Shown one piece after another: positions 37,301 to 47,039 of a stretch of DNA of 64,000 nt. A program made the translations under genes and the position numbers. The notes beneath the pieces are model-generated. The model was not told the origin of the DNA and made no database searches. It saw only the letters and a list, made by a program, of their open reading frames with translations. The stretch's first letter is position 1, and every line of letters begins with the position of its first letter. Origin of the DNA: Owenia fusiformis (Eukaryota; Annelida; Polychaeta; Sabellida; Oweniidae); the NCBI GenBank assembly GCA_903813345.2, contig CAIIXF020000324.1, forward strand, positions 24,001 through 88,000, written 5' to 3'.

Positions 37301-38817
37301 ATCATTGGTTGTTTAGAATACTGTTCCAACTTATTTGAAATATGTTTTCTGGATTTTTTGCAAGATTTTTTTTTCTGTTTAATATATGCAGCTTTACTCT
37401 GTTTTCTGAGGGCATTTTCATAGAGTTTTTTCACATGTTTTATTTTAGCTGTAGTTTCCTTTTTTAGATTTGCAAGACTGTCAGACATAGAGCTTGTTTT
37501 GCTTTTAAGGGCAATGCATACCTCTAACAAATGACAGTATTGCCTACTATTATATGACGTCAGTTTTTTAGTCTTTGGCTTTGTGACATATTTCAATTTT
37601 GAGCTGTTGCGATTTACTTGATTCTCACACATGATGGAGGTACGGTAAGATTCTTGTATGAGAGCATGTGCTATAATATTTTCAGACTGACAATTGTATC
37701 GGACTCTTTGAATTAAAGCTTTGACTTTGTGCTCCAGAGATGTAAGTTGCAAGTCATTCATATTAAATTCCTTCATAGATTTTATCAGTTCATTCAAACA
37801 GAGTGTCATTCTGCACAGTTCTTCTTTTTCTTGTTTATCTAATGCTCCAGCATTCATATATGAATCTTTTATTTTGACATATCTTTGATATATACATTCA
37901 ATTTCTTGGTTGAAAATATCTGAGTCATTTTCTTTTGCTGACATGACATTTTGTTTAGAAATTTTGTTCCTTATTTCAGTTTCATCAGACTTGATCATGT
38001 TCACTTTTGGATCTATTTGCTTTTTTCCTTTGGAGTATTTCTTCATGCTTATTTGCTGGATATTTGCAGCTAAATGTTTAGGCGTTTTTTTGTCTAGACA
38101 TAGTAATGTATGAACAGATGGCATTTCAAAAGAGTTAACCACCTGTTCTATGTTTGAACTCTGTATTCGTTCAACATTTCTAAGAAGTAGGTTACTTGGT
38201 GACTTGTACATTGTATCATTCAGAATGTCAATACTTTTGCATAGAGGTTTTATTCTCTTATTATCAGTAGGAATTTCTACAATGGAAATTGGTTCCGTGT
38301 CATTTTCTTGAATACTGTCATTTGGTTCATGGTATTGGTTTGTTCTCTCAGCAATATCATAGGCTGATTCATCAATATTCAGCGAGTTTTCATTTGTTTC
38401 ATACATTTCACATGGTTCAGCCAAGTTTATGTGGTCATTTTGAAAAATTTTGGCAGAGCTTCGGTTCAGATTTTGCATTTTTTCAGTTAGTTCAGATTGT
38501 ATATTAGGTTTTGTAATTTCAGGATTTTTATACAGTGGCTTATTCGTTTGCTTTGGGTTACCATCCCCGCAAGCACGGAAGTTATTCTTTGGGACGCTGC
38601 TCCCGCAAGCTAAAGTGTTATTCTTTGGGGCGCCACTCCCGCAAGCCAACGTGTTATTCTTTGGGATGCCAATCCCGCAAGCAAAAGTGTTATTCTTTGG
38701 GGCGCCACTCCCGCAGGCCAACGTGTTATTCTTTGGGATGCCACTCCCGCAAGCCAGGATGTTATTCTTTGGGGGGCTAGTCCCGCAGGCAATGGATTTA
38801 TTTATCCTCGATGCCAT
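31240..38817 (-). CDS. Helentron Rep protein with OTU, C76-like protease and HUH nuclease
   Basis: A 2525-codon frame; residues 1-2496 are probably genuine exon and the last 29 read into an intron. In order: seven 12-residue PKNNTLACGSGA repeats (about 6-86); a charged Lys-rich region; an OTU-type cysteine protease (about 698-825; GDGNCLFRA with C710, His at 819); a second cysteine-protease-like domain (about 845-1020; GGKQCFANS with C855, DPH at 981-983) resembling peptidase C76, the herpesvirus tegument deubiquitinase fold; 18-residue YKSDPDFQELVKQHS repeats (about 1220-1470); Cys pairs (CVVC 1489-1492 and two further pairs to about 1560) leading into a DUF6570-like region; and the Helitron-like Rep domain (about 1808-2230) with HVH at 2003-2005 and tyrosines 2195 and 2199 in a YIVSYISK motif. 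Rep should nick and join single strands. The proteases may remove ubiquitin from host or self proteins, which is inference. The start at 38817 is the first ATG; a longer spliced 5' end is possible. Confidence 0.93.
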   Translation of the reverse strand: MASRINKSIACGTSPPKNNILACGSGIPKNNTLACGSGAPKNNTFACGIGIPKNNTLACGSGAPKNNTLACGSSVPKNNFRACGDGNPKQTNKPLYKNPEITKPNIQSELTEKMQNLNRSSAKIFQNDHINLAEPCEMYETNENSLNIDESAYDIAERTNQYHEPNDSIQENDTEPISIVEIPTDNKRIKPLCKSIDILNDTMYKSPSNLLLRNVERIQSSNIEQVVNSFEMPSVHTLLCLDKKTPKHLAANIQQISMKKYSKGKKQIDPKVNMIKSDETEIRNKISKQNVMSAKENDSDIFNQEIECIYQRYVKIKDSYMNAGALDKQEKEELCRMTLCLNELIKSMKEFNMNDLQLTSLEHKVKALIQRVRYNCQSENIIAHALIQESYRTSIMCENQVNRNSSKLKYVTKPKTKKLTSYNSRQYCHLLEVCIALKSKTSSMSDSLANLKKETTAKIKHVKKLYENALRKQSKAAYIKQKKKSCKKSRKHISNKLEQYSKQPMIQQSSRKLGRRNTISSKNKYVPSKSTVTSVSKEDLSKTHDLEQYLSDDSVRVPPIDTDKYEMQNNEEYIKSESKHEDPYFLKVLEDMEDIFQNDCTRVPPVQIHINIDELNDNNDIIEQSQSGGYKPEHSGNKSSDSSNDITVTLTNQSRPIGNFTPIQNYDKLHLCNINNLKYSHRINDPVRENVELRHMKPKCLKSITGDGNCLFRAISYCISNDETNHTAIRQSIVAHRNQQDAQEYIYKSRGITDKELKMHIKSRNMNKCSVWGTDIEIATACHLYEMKIVIYERKNSWSIFGKEYLNRCIYLDHSSQNHYDVISDVQSNIVHEVIQGTIAQNNEVFDDIGGGKQCFANSLTFLMMLQNESYRNIDTTFIDDVLYRGNVLYSKIIKMNPTPTGYLCIYDIPKNISCNDMTFKFRSTPIQGQLEYWNYDDDEHGLSIHQAIDQALTDYDSCLVTFFNATMCVTKRNTMYYSFDPHCRDKQGRSYDFGKATVHVSDSLEEMTKYIWSTAESLSDNIRDRAYTKNHFSVDGITLIEYTKSYEIQDPVCEPKISSKTISSRLKCKNDQGKNEIKNLNVSDSSHMSPKSNEKKSCKRKLNFTENTDIQNSKESKVDAHSSNSEQNAIGPITPEIEESYVDLCKLKYTRGQLAPGNCDKDRMYSTENTAHAKENKSECDQFTENCKNDIFSDIDKARLRKMSKSDQMIYKNKILQRKRYTTNESFKKEKLEYSKQKYASTPEARNAKKSQSKTKYAHDIAFQERVKQQSIQKYKSDPDFQELVNQHSRQKYKSDPDFQELVKQHSRQKYKSDPDFQELVKQHSRQKYKSDPDFQELVKQHSKQKYESDLDFQELKKQHSRQKYKCDPDFQELVKQHSKQKYESDLDFQELKKQHSKQKYESDLDFQQRVKKQSKQKSKQKYESDPDFRQRKKHQTKQKYDTDPNLQDEKKQKSKEKYDNKKTQRENIEKVIHEFKQTINNGLNYICVVCHRLLFKNQVLSYKENTYSKLSQEEEQKNVSKIYLHKKAKSCKQSCTLCKSPKSKLWICQNCHVHFKKGNIPPTAFSNKLMVSSTPPELKNLNVLEQHLVSLRLPFMKIVQLPRGGQSGMNGPVISVSSNADENIKALPRPISDEQLLTVKLKRKLEYKGHYLYKSVSISKVKKALEYLKQNNEQYKDIEILDNFIDSIPPEILSEEDKKRHWSKCELNPTETGCDQKETSTENLEKDTKNDMQNIVFDTCMQPDDIAQHILDTHLDKIYCLAPGENNKPIRILEEKNNEALSFPTLFPNGKNTNAEKREKKLTANKYFGNRLLSADLRFAKNTQYVFYAQYLSELQNILSKVSINLRKITEKSTSGDEITADDIISKEKSEKLCRKNVGHHYLQPIRGTPPYWQHVQKDLFAMIRQLGPPTWFCSFSSADLKWNEIIETILQQNNDPRLPDEITKTERCEFIRDNPVTVARMFDNRWRRFMNDVLKSPAEPIGRIKDMFYRVEFQMRGSPHVHCLIWIENAPIYGKSKESDVEEFIDRYITCELPNEKNDPDLNKLVNEVQTHSKNHSKSCKKNKKASCRFHFPKLPSDKTFIVDDNDSDEAVDSMQTKVAEGIIQSLWEFFLSEDYAEMKLIEIFEKAYPGLTMQKYEKAIRVLTSKRKKTIFLRRNVKEMWINNYNADLLRAWEANMDIQYVLDVFSCVVYIVSYISKQEREMSQNLIDAEQEAIEKNASASKLMKMIGYKYMKHREVSAQEAVYRATNLHLKECSRQTVFLPVGNNPIKMSLPISQIRKYKENEQDKIWATSIIERYFARPKNVEFNELCLAEFASHYRVVTYSYDEEVVENQTESSKKIRLDKGLGYIQKRLNSPPAIIRYPKFSKDTNPDEYYHSMLQLFIPHRSDQELKPAKYETFEGYFKYGKKKHGGKLLRVSEIVSKYKNIYDVTGDELDAAQEQLNEEDTYENAWSQLAPEQERERLECISETIKPICDEIDETDVPDIDMKTKVRGNVNCLHGCLNGLFLASLILVLKFRSF
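31324..31330 (-). promoter_or_regulatory. Splice donor AA|GTAAG
   Basis: The exon ends with the AAA codon of residue 2496 (last base 31330), followed by GTAAGA. It is phase 0, matching either acceptor upstream of the helicase ATG. Confidence 0.65.
34470..35120 (-). repeat. In-frame 54 bp coding repeats (18 aa) in Rep
   Basis: About eleven direct copies encoding QKYKSDPDFQELVKQHS-like units, most alike between 34600 and 35000 and decaying outward. The plus-strand frames here (34479-35072 and 34498-35121) are antisense images. The repeats predict a long, charged helical spacer between the protease and zinc-finger parts. Confidence 0.9.
38560..38800 (-). repeat. In-frame 36 bp coding repeats at the Rep N-terminus
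   Basis: Seven copies of a 36 bp unit encoding PKNNTLACGSGA variants. GIP and GAP versions partly alternate, hinting at 72 bp duplication. All three opposite-strand frames are also open here. It is G+C-rich relative to the rest of the gene. Confidence 0.92.
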
Positions 38818-38884
38818 TCGAGATAGTGCAGGTGCTCCGGACCTACAACTACTATCGGACCTACTACCAACTACACATGCCTGA

Positions 38885-39534
38885 AATAGAACAAAAAATA
38901 CTTTTTACAAAGGGTGGTACCTGGATAATTGTTCACCTGAACTATGAAAAATTTGTTTAAAGGTAACATTTTACTCGTACTATGAAAACTAGCTTGCTTC
39001 ATCAAAGTAGACAAGTTTTTCATTGCAATCCTGTATTAAAGGACCAATTGTTTTGAACCCGAGACTATTAAGAAAAGGTTCTTTTTAATGGAATGATTCA
39101 TTTGCAAGTCACGGTTTAAACTTGCTAAGATATCAATTTATCTAAAATGACAGAATTTAGAAAATGTTTCACCAAGTATTACATTGAATTTCAATTAATG
39201 TACTCAAAATGTTATCAATTCAAACTTGTCTTAGTGAATAAGATAATGTTTTTTATCTTTTGTCAATCTTGAGTCTGCAAATTCATGACCCCCACAAATG
39301 TGAAATTTACCTAGTGAGGTGACTGTACTCCTGGTATATTTTGATAGTGTTTAATTTCTTTTAATTTGAAAAATCAGAAATTACCCACTTTTAAATATCA
39401 TACCTTGACAAAACAAGCCATACTGATATGATTCAATTATAATTTTTTATATCTTGATATCGATATTTTATTTGCTTTCAATAATTAAATCAAACAAGAC
39501 ACAGAGTGAATAGAATTGCACCCTTGAACAGAAT
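38885..39534. other. AT-rich 5' flank of the Helentron
   Basis: It should contain the promoter and 5' leader of the transposon gene, read right to left. No convincing TATA box, splice site or element terminus could be fixed. No genes. Confidence 0.5.
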
Positions 39535-40150
39535 ACAGTTTTCAGGACGAAAATCTAAAATGGCCGCCCTAGCACTTACCCACACTGCCTAAAACAAATC
39601 TGTTCCAACATTTCCTCCATACAAACATCTCTAAAATTTTTAGATGAATCCACAAAATCTGTAAACAAGCCTTGACAGACAAGATTTAAGCACAGAAAAT
39701 TCAAAATGGCCACCTTTACATTTACCTAGAATTCAAAAAACTAATCAGTTCTAGTCTTTCATAGGTAAAAATATCCCTGATATTTCCAGATGAATCCATA
39801 AAAATGGTTTGACTGGAAAACAAACAAACCTCGAAAGACAAGATTTTAGGACGGAAAATCTAGAATGACAGTCTTAACATTTACCCAGAATAATAAAAAC
39901 TAATCAGTTCTAGGCTTTCATGGGTAGAAACATTCCTGAATATTTAAATTGAATCACTCAAACGGTTTAGTGTGAAACCTGGAGACAAGCCTTGACAGAC
40001 AAGATCTTAGGAAGGAAAATCCAAAATGGCCACCTTAACATTTACCCAGAATGCCGAAAAACTGATCATTTCTAAACTTTCATAGGTAGAAACATCCCTG
40101 AAAATTTCAAATGAATCCCTCAAACGGTTTGGCTGGAAACCCGTAGATAA
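39535..40150. repeat. Tandem repeat, ~145-161 bp unit, four copies
   Basis: AAAATGGCCACCTTAACATT, TTTCATAGGTAGAAACATCC and AATGAATCCCTCAAACGG recur. The AATGGCC landmark lies near 39559, 39704, 39863 (diverged) and 40025. It may lie inside the 5' part of the Helentron or just outside; the boundary is not visible. Confidence 0.88.
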
Positions 40151-41230
40151 GATTTAAAGGGACGCCCACCGAACGTCTGGCAAACTGATCACAATATAGC
40201 ACCCAAGGGTGCAATAAAAAGTCATCTCTGCCCCAAATCAATCCAACCCAGTGAAACTCAACTAAAAAAAGTTAAGTTACCCAGGAGTCCGTAAACCTCT
40301 GCCGTAAATAATTTACGATTGGAGCACTTTCCTGAAAAAGTTTAAAACCGATTCTGAATTATTCTCTAAACAGGAGAAGTCGACTTCTGTGTTTAACATT
40401 GCAAACTAGAGCAAACAATGATCTTGCCACAGGGTGTGACGTGATAACATCGCATCTGTCCTTGGATTCTCAAAAAAAATTTTTAGCATCTTTACAAAAT
40501 TACCTCTTATTTCATGAATATTGGGTGATATGTAAAACACTATTTATGAGCATGGAGCTATTGATATTGGGTTTTTAATACAACAACATTCGTAATATAA
40601 TATATATTACTTGTGTTCCGCTATATTATTTTGATTATGTCAAATCCTAAATTTGGAACATATAAATAGGTGTCCAAGAAATATACGGAATAATCTTAAA
40701 TTTACGATGTTTTAGAAATATACGGAAAAGTTCAGGAATGGCTTTCATGTAAATATACAACAAATTCATGAATTAACAATTGAATTTACAATACAGAAAA
40801 GTTCAGATTCGGACTCCATTAAAGCTTTACTCCAGTATGATAATTATTAAGCAAATTGTATGGAATTTTATATAAACAGTTTTTTTGCAATACTAGATCC
40901 ACAGTTGGTCAGTAGTAATTCATCAAAGTGTCACCAATCATTGATTAAGCAAGTTTCTAAAAATATAGATCATTTGGAAATATCTTTTTTTCTGTCGTTG
41001 TATTTTAATAACAGTAATTGTACATTAAGTAATGGATTAAAAAACTATAATTATTCCATATTCCAAAATAAGTTAATAAGTCAATTCCCAATGCGTTTCA
41101 TAGAGAATGGTCAGATCAGGTCATTAGTTAGGTTATTGTGTTCTCTAAACAAAAACATCATCTATTATTCCCTAATTAATTGAAACAGTTAAATATTGAT
41201 ATCTGACGCAGAATTAAATTTTTAACATTA
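40151..41230. other. Intergenic, no gene supported
   Basis: It contains a small dyad GCACCCAAGGGTGC at about 40199 and two copies of AGAAATATACGGAA near 40678 and 40714. The 107-codon frame at 40860-41183 has biased Asn/Ile/Ser composition typical of AT-rich chance frames. Confidence 0.5.
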
Positions 41231-41232
41231 CA

Positions 41233-41427
41233 TTATAGAATAAGGTTTGTCAATAAATTAATGTGTAGAGGTTGATTTTTCATGGGGTTTTGATTGATTT
41301 GATTTGGGGTCGAGATGACATGTCGCCAGATAGAATGGTTCCCATCTTTATACTGTACCTTCTTCAGGCCAAGTCTGGCCCTAACCATAGCAGCCCTCCT
41401 GCTCATACACTTCGGTTTTCTTGCCAT
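41233..41427 (-). CDS. Unrecognised small ORF, possible exon
   Basis: 64 codons. The first half is basic and compositionally protein-like (Lys/Arg-rich, with SRRAAMVRARLGLKK), while the last 20 codons fall into AT-rich sequence and look incidental. On the minus strand the ATG is preceded by TTCTTTCTAG, a plausible splice acceptor, so this could be a short coding exon ending near 41300. The local base composition is less AT-rich than the surroundings. I recognise no family and see no neighbouring exon. A chance frame is equally possible. Confidence 0.2.
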   Translation of the reverse strand: MARKPKCMSRRAAMVRARLGLKKVQYKDGNHSIWRHVISTPNQINQNPMKNQPLHINLLTNLIL

Positions 41428-41950
41428 AGCTAGAAAGAATAATATATATGCATGGTAACTGATGAGACAATTAACTCAATTGTGTACAATGTAATTAAGA
41501 TTGTTCTAAATACATATTCCTTACATACAGTATATATACTTTCCCTAGTGATTTCATTGACTTAATCTTTTTAGCCTTGCCTAAAACAGTATAGGAAAAC
41601 TAGCGAGGGCTATATTTACGACACACCAAAGCCATATATTCAATGATATGTACATAATTGTTGTATAACATACAGTTATGTCCATGGCTACTAAGTATTA
41701 TGTTACACACATGTGTGTGAATGGAATTTTAGAAGAAATGAAACATGATTTCATAAGATTGTCTGGTAAAAAGTTTGGTGGCTATTCAGGAAATACATAA
41801 TGGATCTTCAGCTCCATAGACTCCCATACAAATGCTTTGCTAGGTATGTAATACAAGGTTATATAACTACCATATATAAGAGAGATGGTTAAACAAGGAC
41901 TGTGATAGCTCAACTGCCAAAGGAAAAGGACCAATCTTTTTACTGTAAAG
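41428..41950. other. AT-rich intergenic DNA, nothing recognised
   Basis: No repeats, long frames or dyads stood out. Confidence 0.5.
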
Positions 41951-41954
41951 CATG

Positions 41955-42345
41955 TTGGTCAGTCAATCAGTCAGTTGGTAAGTCGGTCTGTCTGGACATC
42001 TCCTAGACCTTTTGACCTTGGCCCCTCAATCTTGGTCAATATACTAACTGGATCTGCAGGTTCTCTATAAAGGTATTTGGCTTTTCAAAACCCTTGGTCT
42101 GTGCTGTGACCTTAACCTACCCATGATTAGGTGTCCTGAAGTCAAGGTCAAATTGGTATTTGGCGTTTTAATAATTTTTGGGACTGTTGTGACCCTTGAC
42201 AACCCGTATTTAGGCATTTGAAGGATACTGTCACCTTTGGTGACTCATGCTTAAGTGACCTGAGGTCAAAGTTAAACCTTGTGGGCCAAGCTCATTTTAA
42301 GGTCAAGGATTAATATCTAGGTCAAGGCCCTTTGGACAAATTCAC
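41955..42345. repeat. TGACCTTGACC/GGTCAAGGTCA-rich dispersed repeat
   Basis: It starts with GTCAGTCAATCAGTCAGTTGG and then carries degenerate GACCTTGGCC, GTCAAGGTCAAAT, TGACCTGAGGTCAAAG and GGTCAAGG words every 40-60 bp. The style is that of a repeat I associate with molluscan genomes. The TGACC words resemble nuclear-receptor half-sites, but the repeat context makes that uninformative. Confidence 0.6.
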
Positions 42346-42379
42346 CTCAATTCATTTCCAACCACCATAGAACTAAATC

Positions 42380-43450
42380 AAAATACAATATAGTAGTACA
42401 GTTTATGTTTCATTAAATAGACTATATAGATCACCGCTAATAATAAAATATACACAATCTCACATCATTAATTGATTACATTTCTGAAAAATAACCATTC
42501 TTTCAAAATATGATTTTACAATTAACATGAGTATTCACATTGATCAAAGGTATATATTTTGCACATTATTAGTACAATATATTATAAATTTATCAAAGAA
42601 AATAAGGAATACAAAGACAAAATATAGCCATTACAAGTTTCAGTATTTTACATTTTCAAAGAACTGATACATAGAATCGCTATATGACTTATTATATATT
42701 ATTCAATAGATTTACAAGGTAATATATATACATGTAATAATATATATACATGTAAATATTATATATTTTCTATATTTGCTTTATTAATATCACTTACGGT
42801 TTTAAGTTATATATATTATTTTTGTTATGTACTTAAATTTATATTATATTGTAATACAATTTACGATTCATCAAATAAAAAAAAAAGATTGAACAAGTTA
42901 ATATACAAAATGTCACATTATTATTCACATAAATCAATTCTTAATGCGTTTTCATACTCATTTGAAACTGCATTTACACTTGTAAGAATAATCATTCCTT
43001 TGAAAAATACAACTTTACAACTACCATGACTATTCACATTGATCACAGGTATAAATCTACCACTTTTGGTGATGACATAAATAAATCTTACAAGGTATAT
43101 TCGTTGATGCAATGTCCATTCTTTGAATGGTCACAATATTATTAATATATTTTTATAAATTATTTTTTACATTACATTATTATACTGTTATACAATTCAT
43201 CAAATATAAAAAACAACATAAATGACTTAACATGTTAATACACAATTAAAACACAAATACACAATTTAACATTATCATTTACATTAATCATTTCTTAATG
43301 TGTTTTCATATTCATTTCAAACTGCATTTACTTTTGAAATATAATCATTACTTTGAAAAATATATCTTCCCAACTATCATAACTATGAACATTGATCATG
43401 GGTATATATTTATGTATATGTCAATACTTTTGGTGGTGACATAATAACAT
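42380..43450. repeat. Tandem copies of a ~280 bp AT-rich repeat
   Basis: Copies at about 42855-43090 and 43190-43450, with a partial one at 42430-42560, share ATTCATCAAATATAAAA, TTTTCATACTCATTTCAAAC, CTTTGAAAAATA, ACTATTCACATTGATCA and TTTTGGTGGTGACATAA. The same unit recurs in the segmental duplication to the right and once in the loop of the 51 kb foldback. Confidence 0.8.
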
Positions 43451-43479
43451 ACACAAAGTACTAAGGGCTCTCAATATCG

Positions 43480-43900
43480 ACTGAATATTTAAAACAAATT
43501 GGTCTAAAAGTGGATTTTCCAAGATAAAAATGTTGGCCATTTTGAAATTAGGCTACCTTTTGAACAGTACCTTTTGAACCATGAGTCAGACAAGGTTTTC
43601 TGTATTGATGCTATTAAAACAGGAATCCTATCAACAGAGGTTTTACAGACGAACGGACAGACAGACAGACTGACGGACGGACGGACAGACAAGTGAGTGA
43701 CTGCACCATGTGACCTAATAAAATGTAAGTTTAAGACAGAGACAGGAAGGGACAAAAATTATGACTAAGAGTATACCATCAGTTCTCTATATCCTCCTCA
43801 AATTTCATTTGGTTGGATAGCAAGAGAATCACCCAGTCTTGTTGATATTGCACTGCTGGATATCACACTGCTGCATTCAAACTCAAATGATGATGTGAGA
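43480..43900. repeat. Dispersed element with (GGAC/AGAC)n tract
   Basis: AAACAAATTGGTCTAAAAGT, AACAGGAATCCTATCAACAG, a GACAGACAGACTGACGGACG tract (43640-43695), then TCTATATCCTCCTCAAATTT. Full homologues lie at 44245-44850 and 47360-48270. The minus-strand frames rich in SVRPSVSLSVCP are translations of the GGAC/AGAC tract. Confidence 0.75.
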
Positions 43901-43959
43901 TAGATAAAATCAAGTTTTGAAGTCCATAGGCAATTCAAACATTCACAAAGCCGTACTCA

Positions 43960-46900
43960 ATCGCCATCATCTATAAAATACCATAATTCACAATGGTCAT
44001 CAGGTAAAAAAAAAACTATTGCTATTTCTCAATCATTATACCATAGCTGGAATGCATATTAAAAGATTCCAATAAGGTCCAGATCCTCATCTCAGTATAC
44101 TCACCTTACGTCACTTACCTTGTACCCTTTTTTAAATGAAATATGAACTACACATGTAATAGACCTTTCCAATAAACCCTGCCACATATTGGTACATCAA
44201 ATAAGCTATGATGATTGTTACATTGATGATGTCATCGTATTGACAGAAATTTTAAAACAAATTGGTCTATTGGTGAACTTTACAAGATTAAAATGGTGGC
44301 CATTTTGCAAAAAGGGTGAGTTTTGAACCAGCAGTTATAGGGGGTTTTCTGTATTAATGTTGAACAAAAATAACTTAAAACAGGAATCCTATTAACAGAG
44401 GTTTTACAAATGGACGAACAGACAGACTTATGGACGGACAGATGGACAAGTGAGTGATTGCCAAAGCTTACCACCTGAGCTTATAAAAATGTAAGTTTGA
44501 GACCCAGACAGGAAGGGACAAAAATTTAAGACTAAGAGTATGCCATCATAAGGAAAAGAAACCAAGCCAAAACTATCCCAATGTCCAACATGAAAAGATA
44601 CCAAGCCAAACACCCCCTCTCCACCATTTAAGTATTGATATCATAATCCAACACCATACTAGTAATACCAAGAGACAAATCATTTATACTGAAATACACT
44701 TTGAAAAAAAAATTAAAATGTTTAGCCAGTACTCATAACATAATAAAAAATAGTTGTAGATTCTAGCAGTTCTCTATATCCCCCTCAAATTTCATTTGGT
44801 GGGATAACAAGAAATCATTCAGTCTTGTTGATATCTCACTGTTGGAGTCAACAGTGTGCCTAAGATGGTATAACAATATGTCATCACTTTTATAGGTGAC
44901 ATAAACAGGCTATAATACTATAAACAACTTCTGTTGGCATAAAACAAAGAATTACTTTGGGTTAGAGTATCATTCTACAAGATGCTTTTGATCACACGTA
45001 TACTTTTTCACAAATAAATATTTTTACACTATTTTATTGCAATACAGATTATAATTCATCTACTATACAATGAAATGGTCAGATTGAACAGTTCAACACA
45101 AACTTGAATATATTATTGTACATTTTCAATAATTTTTCAAATCACCTTTATACTTTTTACAGCATTATTTGGGAAACAATTAAAATTTTACTATATCTCA
45201 ATGATAAAAGTTACATTTTTTCACAGATTACTATTTGTTAAATAACTTTACATTTTTATATTACATTATCATACTGTTATACATTTTACTTCATCAAATA
45301 AAAAACATAGATAACCCCAAATAATATAATATACACTATCTTTATTTATAATCATGCTGTAATACAGTTTACAATTAATCAAATCTAAAATACAACATAG
45401 ATCACCACAAATAATAATAATAAATATACACAATCACACATCTTTATTTACAAGATTACATTTCTTAATGTTTTTTCAAACTCATTTCAAACTGTGATTT
45501 ACACTTTGAAAAATATGATTTTACAAGTATCATTAACTATTAAATTTGATCAGAGGTTTATATTTTTCAAACACTACAATAATATTTTGGTGGTGACATG
45601 AAAAAATCTTTCAGATTATTATAATAAGTCATGAATGAAGTAGTGCAGATTCCATTATGGTATCTCCATGAAAAGAAATTAATTCATCTGATTTTTGAAA
45701 ATGAATAAACTGCTTTTATTATTACAGTTATATTGACTTATATTCAACACTGTAATGCCAGTTATTAGGGTCAATATTCAACCATGTTGCTAAAACCTGG
45801 AAGTCTTTTTTTGTCTGTCAAAATCCAATTGAATCCTACGCATCTCTACATCTTATCCAAATATGTTACTAAATAATGCAATGTAGTAGTATAATCTTTG
45901 GATTTACAAAGTTGTATGAGATTTGACAAGCGTAAAAGTTGCTTTCGGAGCATTTTTCTATAGCCATTTTGTACAAGAAAATGTATAATCTTTTAATTTA
46001 AAGTATGACCTGAATCGATTCCAAACTCTATATTTGCACATTTGATGAGATAAACCATTTGTGTCATATTGTGAAATTATTTAGTTTGCAACCGATTCGG
46101 GTCATTGTGTTTTTGGGGTATTTTGTGAGTTTCAAGAGAAACCAATGGCCTTTATTGAAATATGATGATATCTTGCTGAACTAAATGACCCCTATCTCAG
46201 CCTATGTTTGTCCAAACTCTAAGAGTTGCACATCTTTCTTCATTATATTACTTTACAGTTTTACATTACATTCGTATACAATTTATGATTCATCAAATAT
46301 GAAAAACTACATAGATCACCACACGTGTTAATATACAACATTTCACATTACCATTTACAATACATTAATCATTTTTAGGCTTTTCATAATTATTTCAAAT
46401 TATTATCTTAAAATAAAATTAAAGGCACACAAAATAAAATTAAAGGCACACATTAAGTTTATGTATTTTAGGGGTATTTATTTTATAAATATTTTTTAAA
46501 TGAACCAAAATTTTTTTGTATAACTCTAATACTGACAGATATAAGGACATTCTTAATATATCATTTTGTTCCGACAAGGTCCAGATAAATGTTTTTCATT
46601 CTAAAAATTGGAAAAGAACCAAAAAGACTATTGTGCTAAAAACAATTTTTTTACTGAAACAATCAATATATAATTTATAAAACATATATTATGTTAAATT
46701 TAGTTCACTATTTCCCAACCAATACTTTAATACCATGAAATATAATTGAATATCCCTTTTTGTAAATTCCAAATCCAGACTCAATATTTCATCACCTTGT
46801 ACCTTTTTTAATTGAATGTCAGAAGGAAAACAAACCAAAACTATCCAATTCAATGTCCAATGTGAAAAAAATTACTCAGTCACTGAAATACTCACCTAAC

Positions 46901-46990
46901 ATCCTTATACCCTTTTAAAATGAAATATGAAATGCATACACAATTGAATAGTGGCTACAATGCACATAAAAAGGAAATATCCAAGAATGC
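43960..46990. repeat. Segmental duplication, left unit
   Basis: It is collinear with 47040-49990. ACCATAATTCACAATGGTCA, CTATATCCCCCTCAAATTTC, GGCATAAAACAAAGAAT and TTCATTCTAAAAATTGG appear in the same order in both. Offsets are about 3.1 kb at the start and about 3.4 kb in the middle. This unit has about 600 bp (45636-46235) missing from the right unit. It contains copies of the ~280 bp repeat at 45355-45610 and 46260-46400. Confidence 0.8.
45636..46235. other. Segment unique to the left duplication unit
   Basis: It sits between AATAAGTCATGAATGAAG and TTCATTATATTACTTTACAG. In the right unit the two flanks are adjacent (about 49310-49330). No inverted ends or reading frames are visible, so it is either an insertion here or a deletion there. 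Confidence 0.55.
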
Positions 46991-47039
46991 ACAATAAGGA
47001 AAGGAAATCTCATTTATCCCAAATCAATGTCAAACAGCA

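Noticed and set aside
38450-38884. 144-codon plus-strand frame over the Rep N-terminus
   Set aside because: It is an image of the 36 bp coding repeat; the minus frame continues into recognised domains and the plus one does not.
41955-42345. TGACCT/AGGTCA words as nuclear-receptor response elements
   Set aside because: They are part of a degenerate dispersed repeat, so occurrence is expected without regulation.
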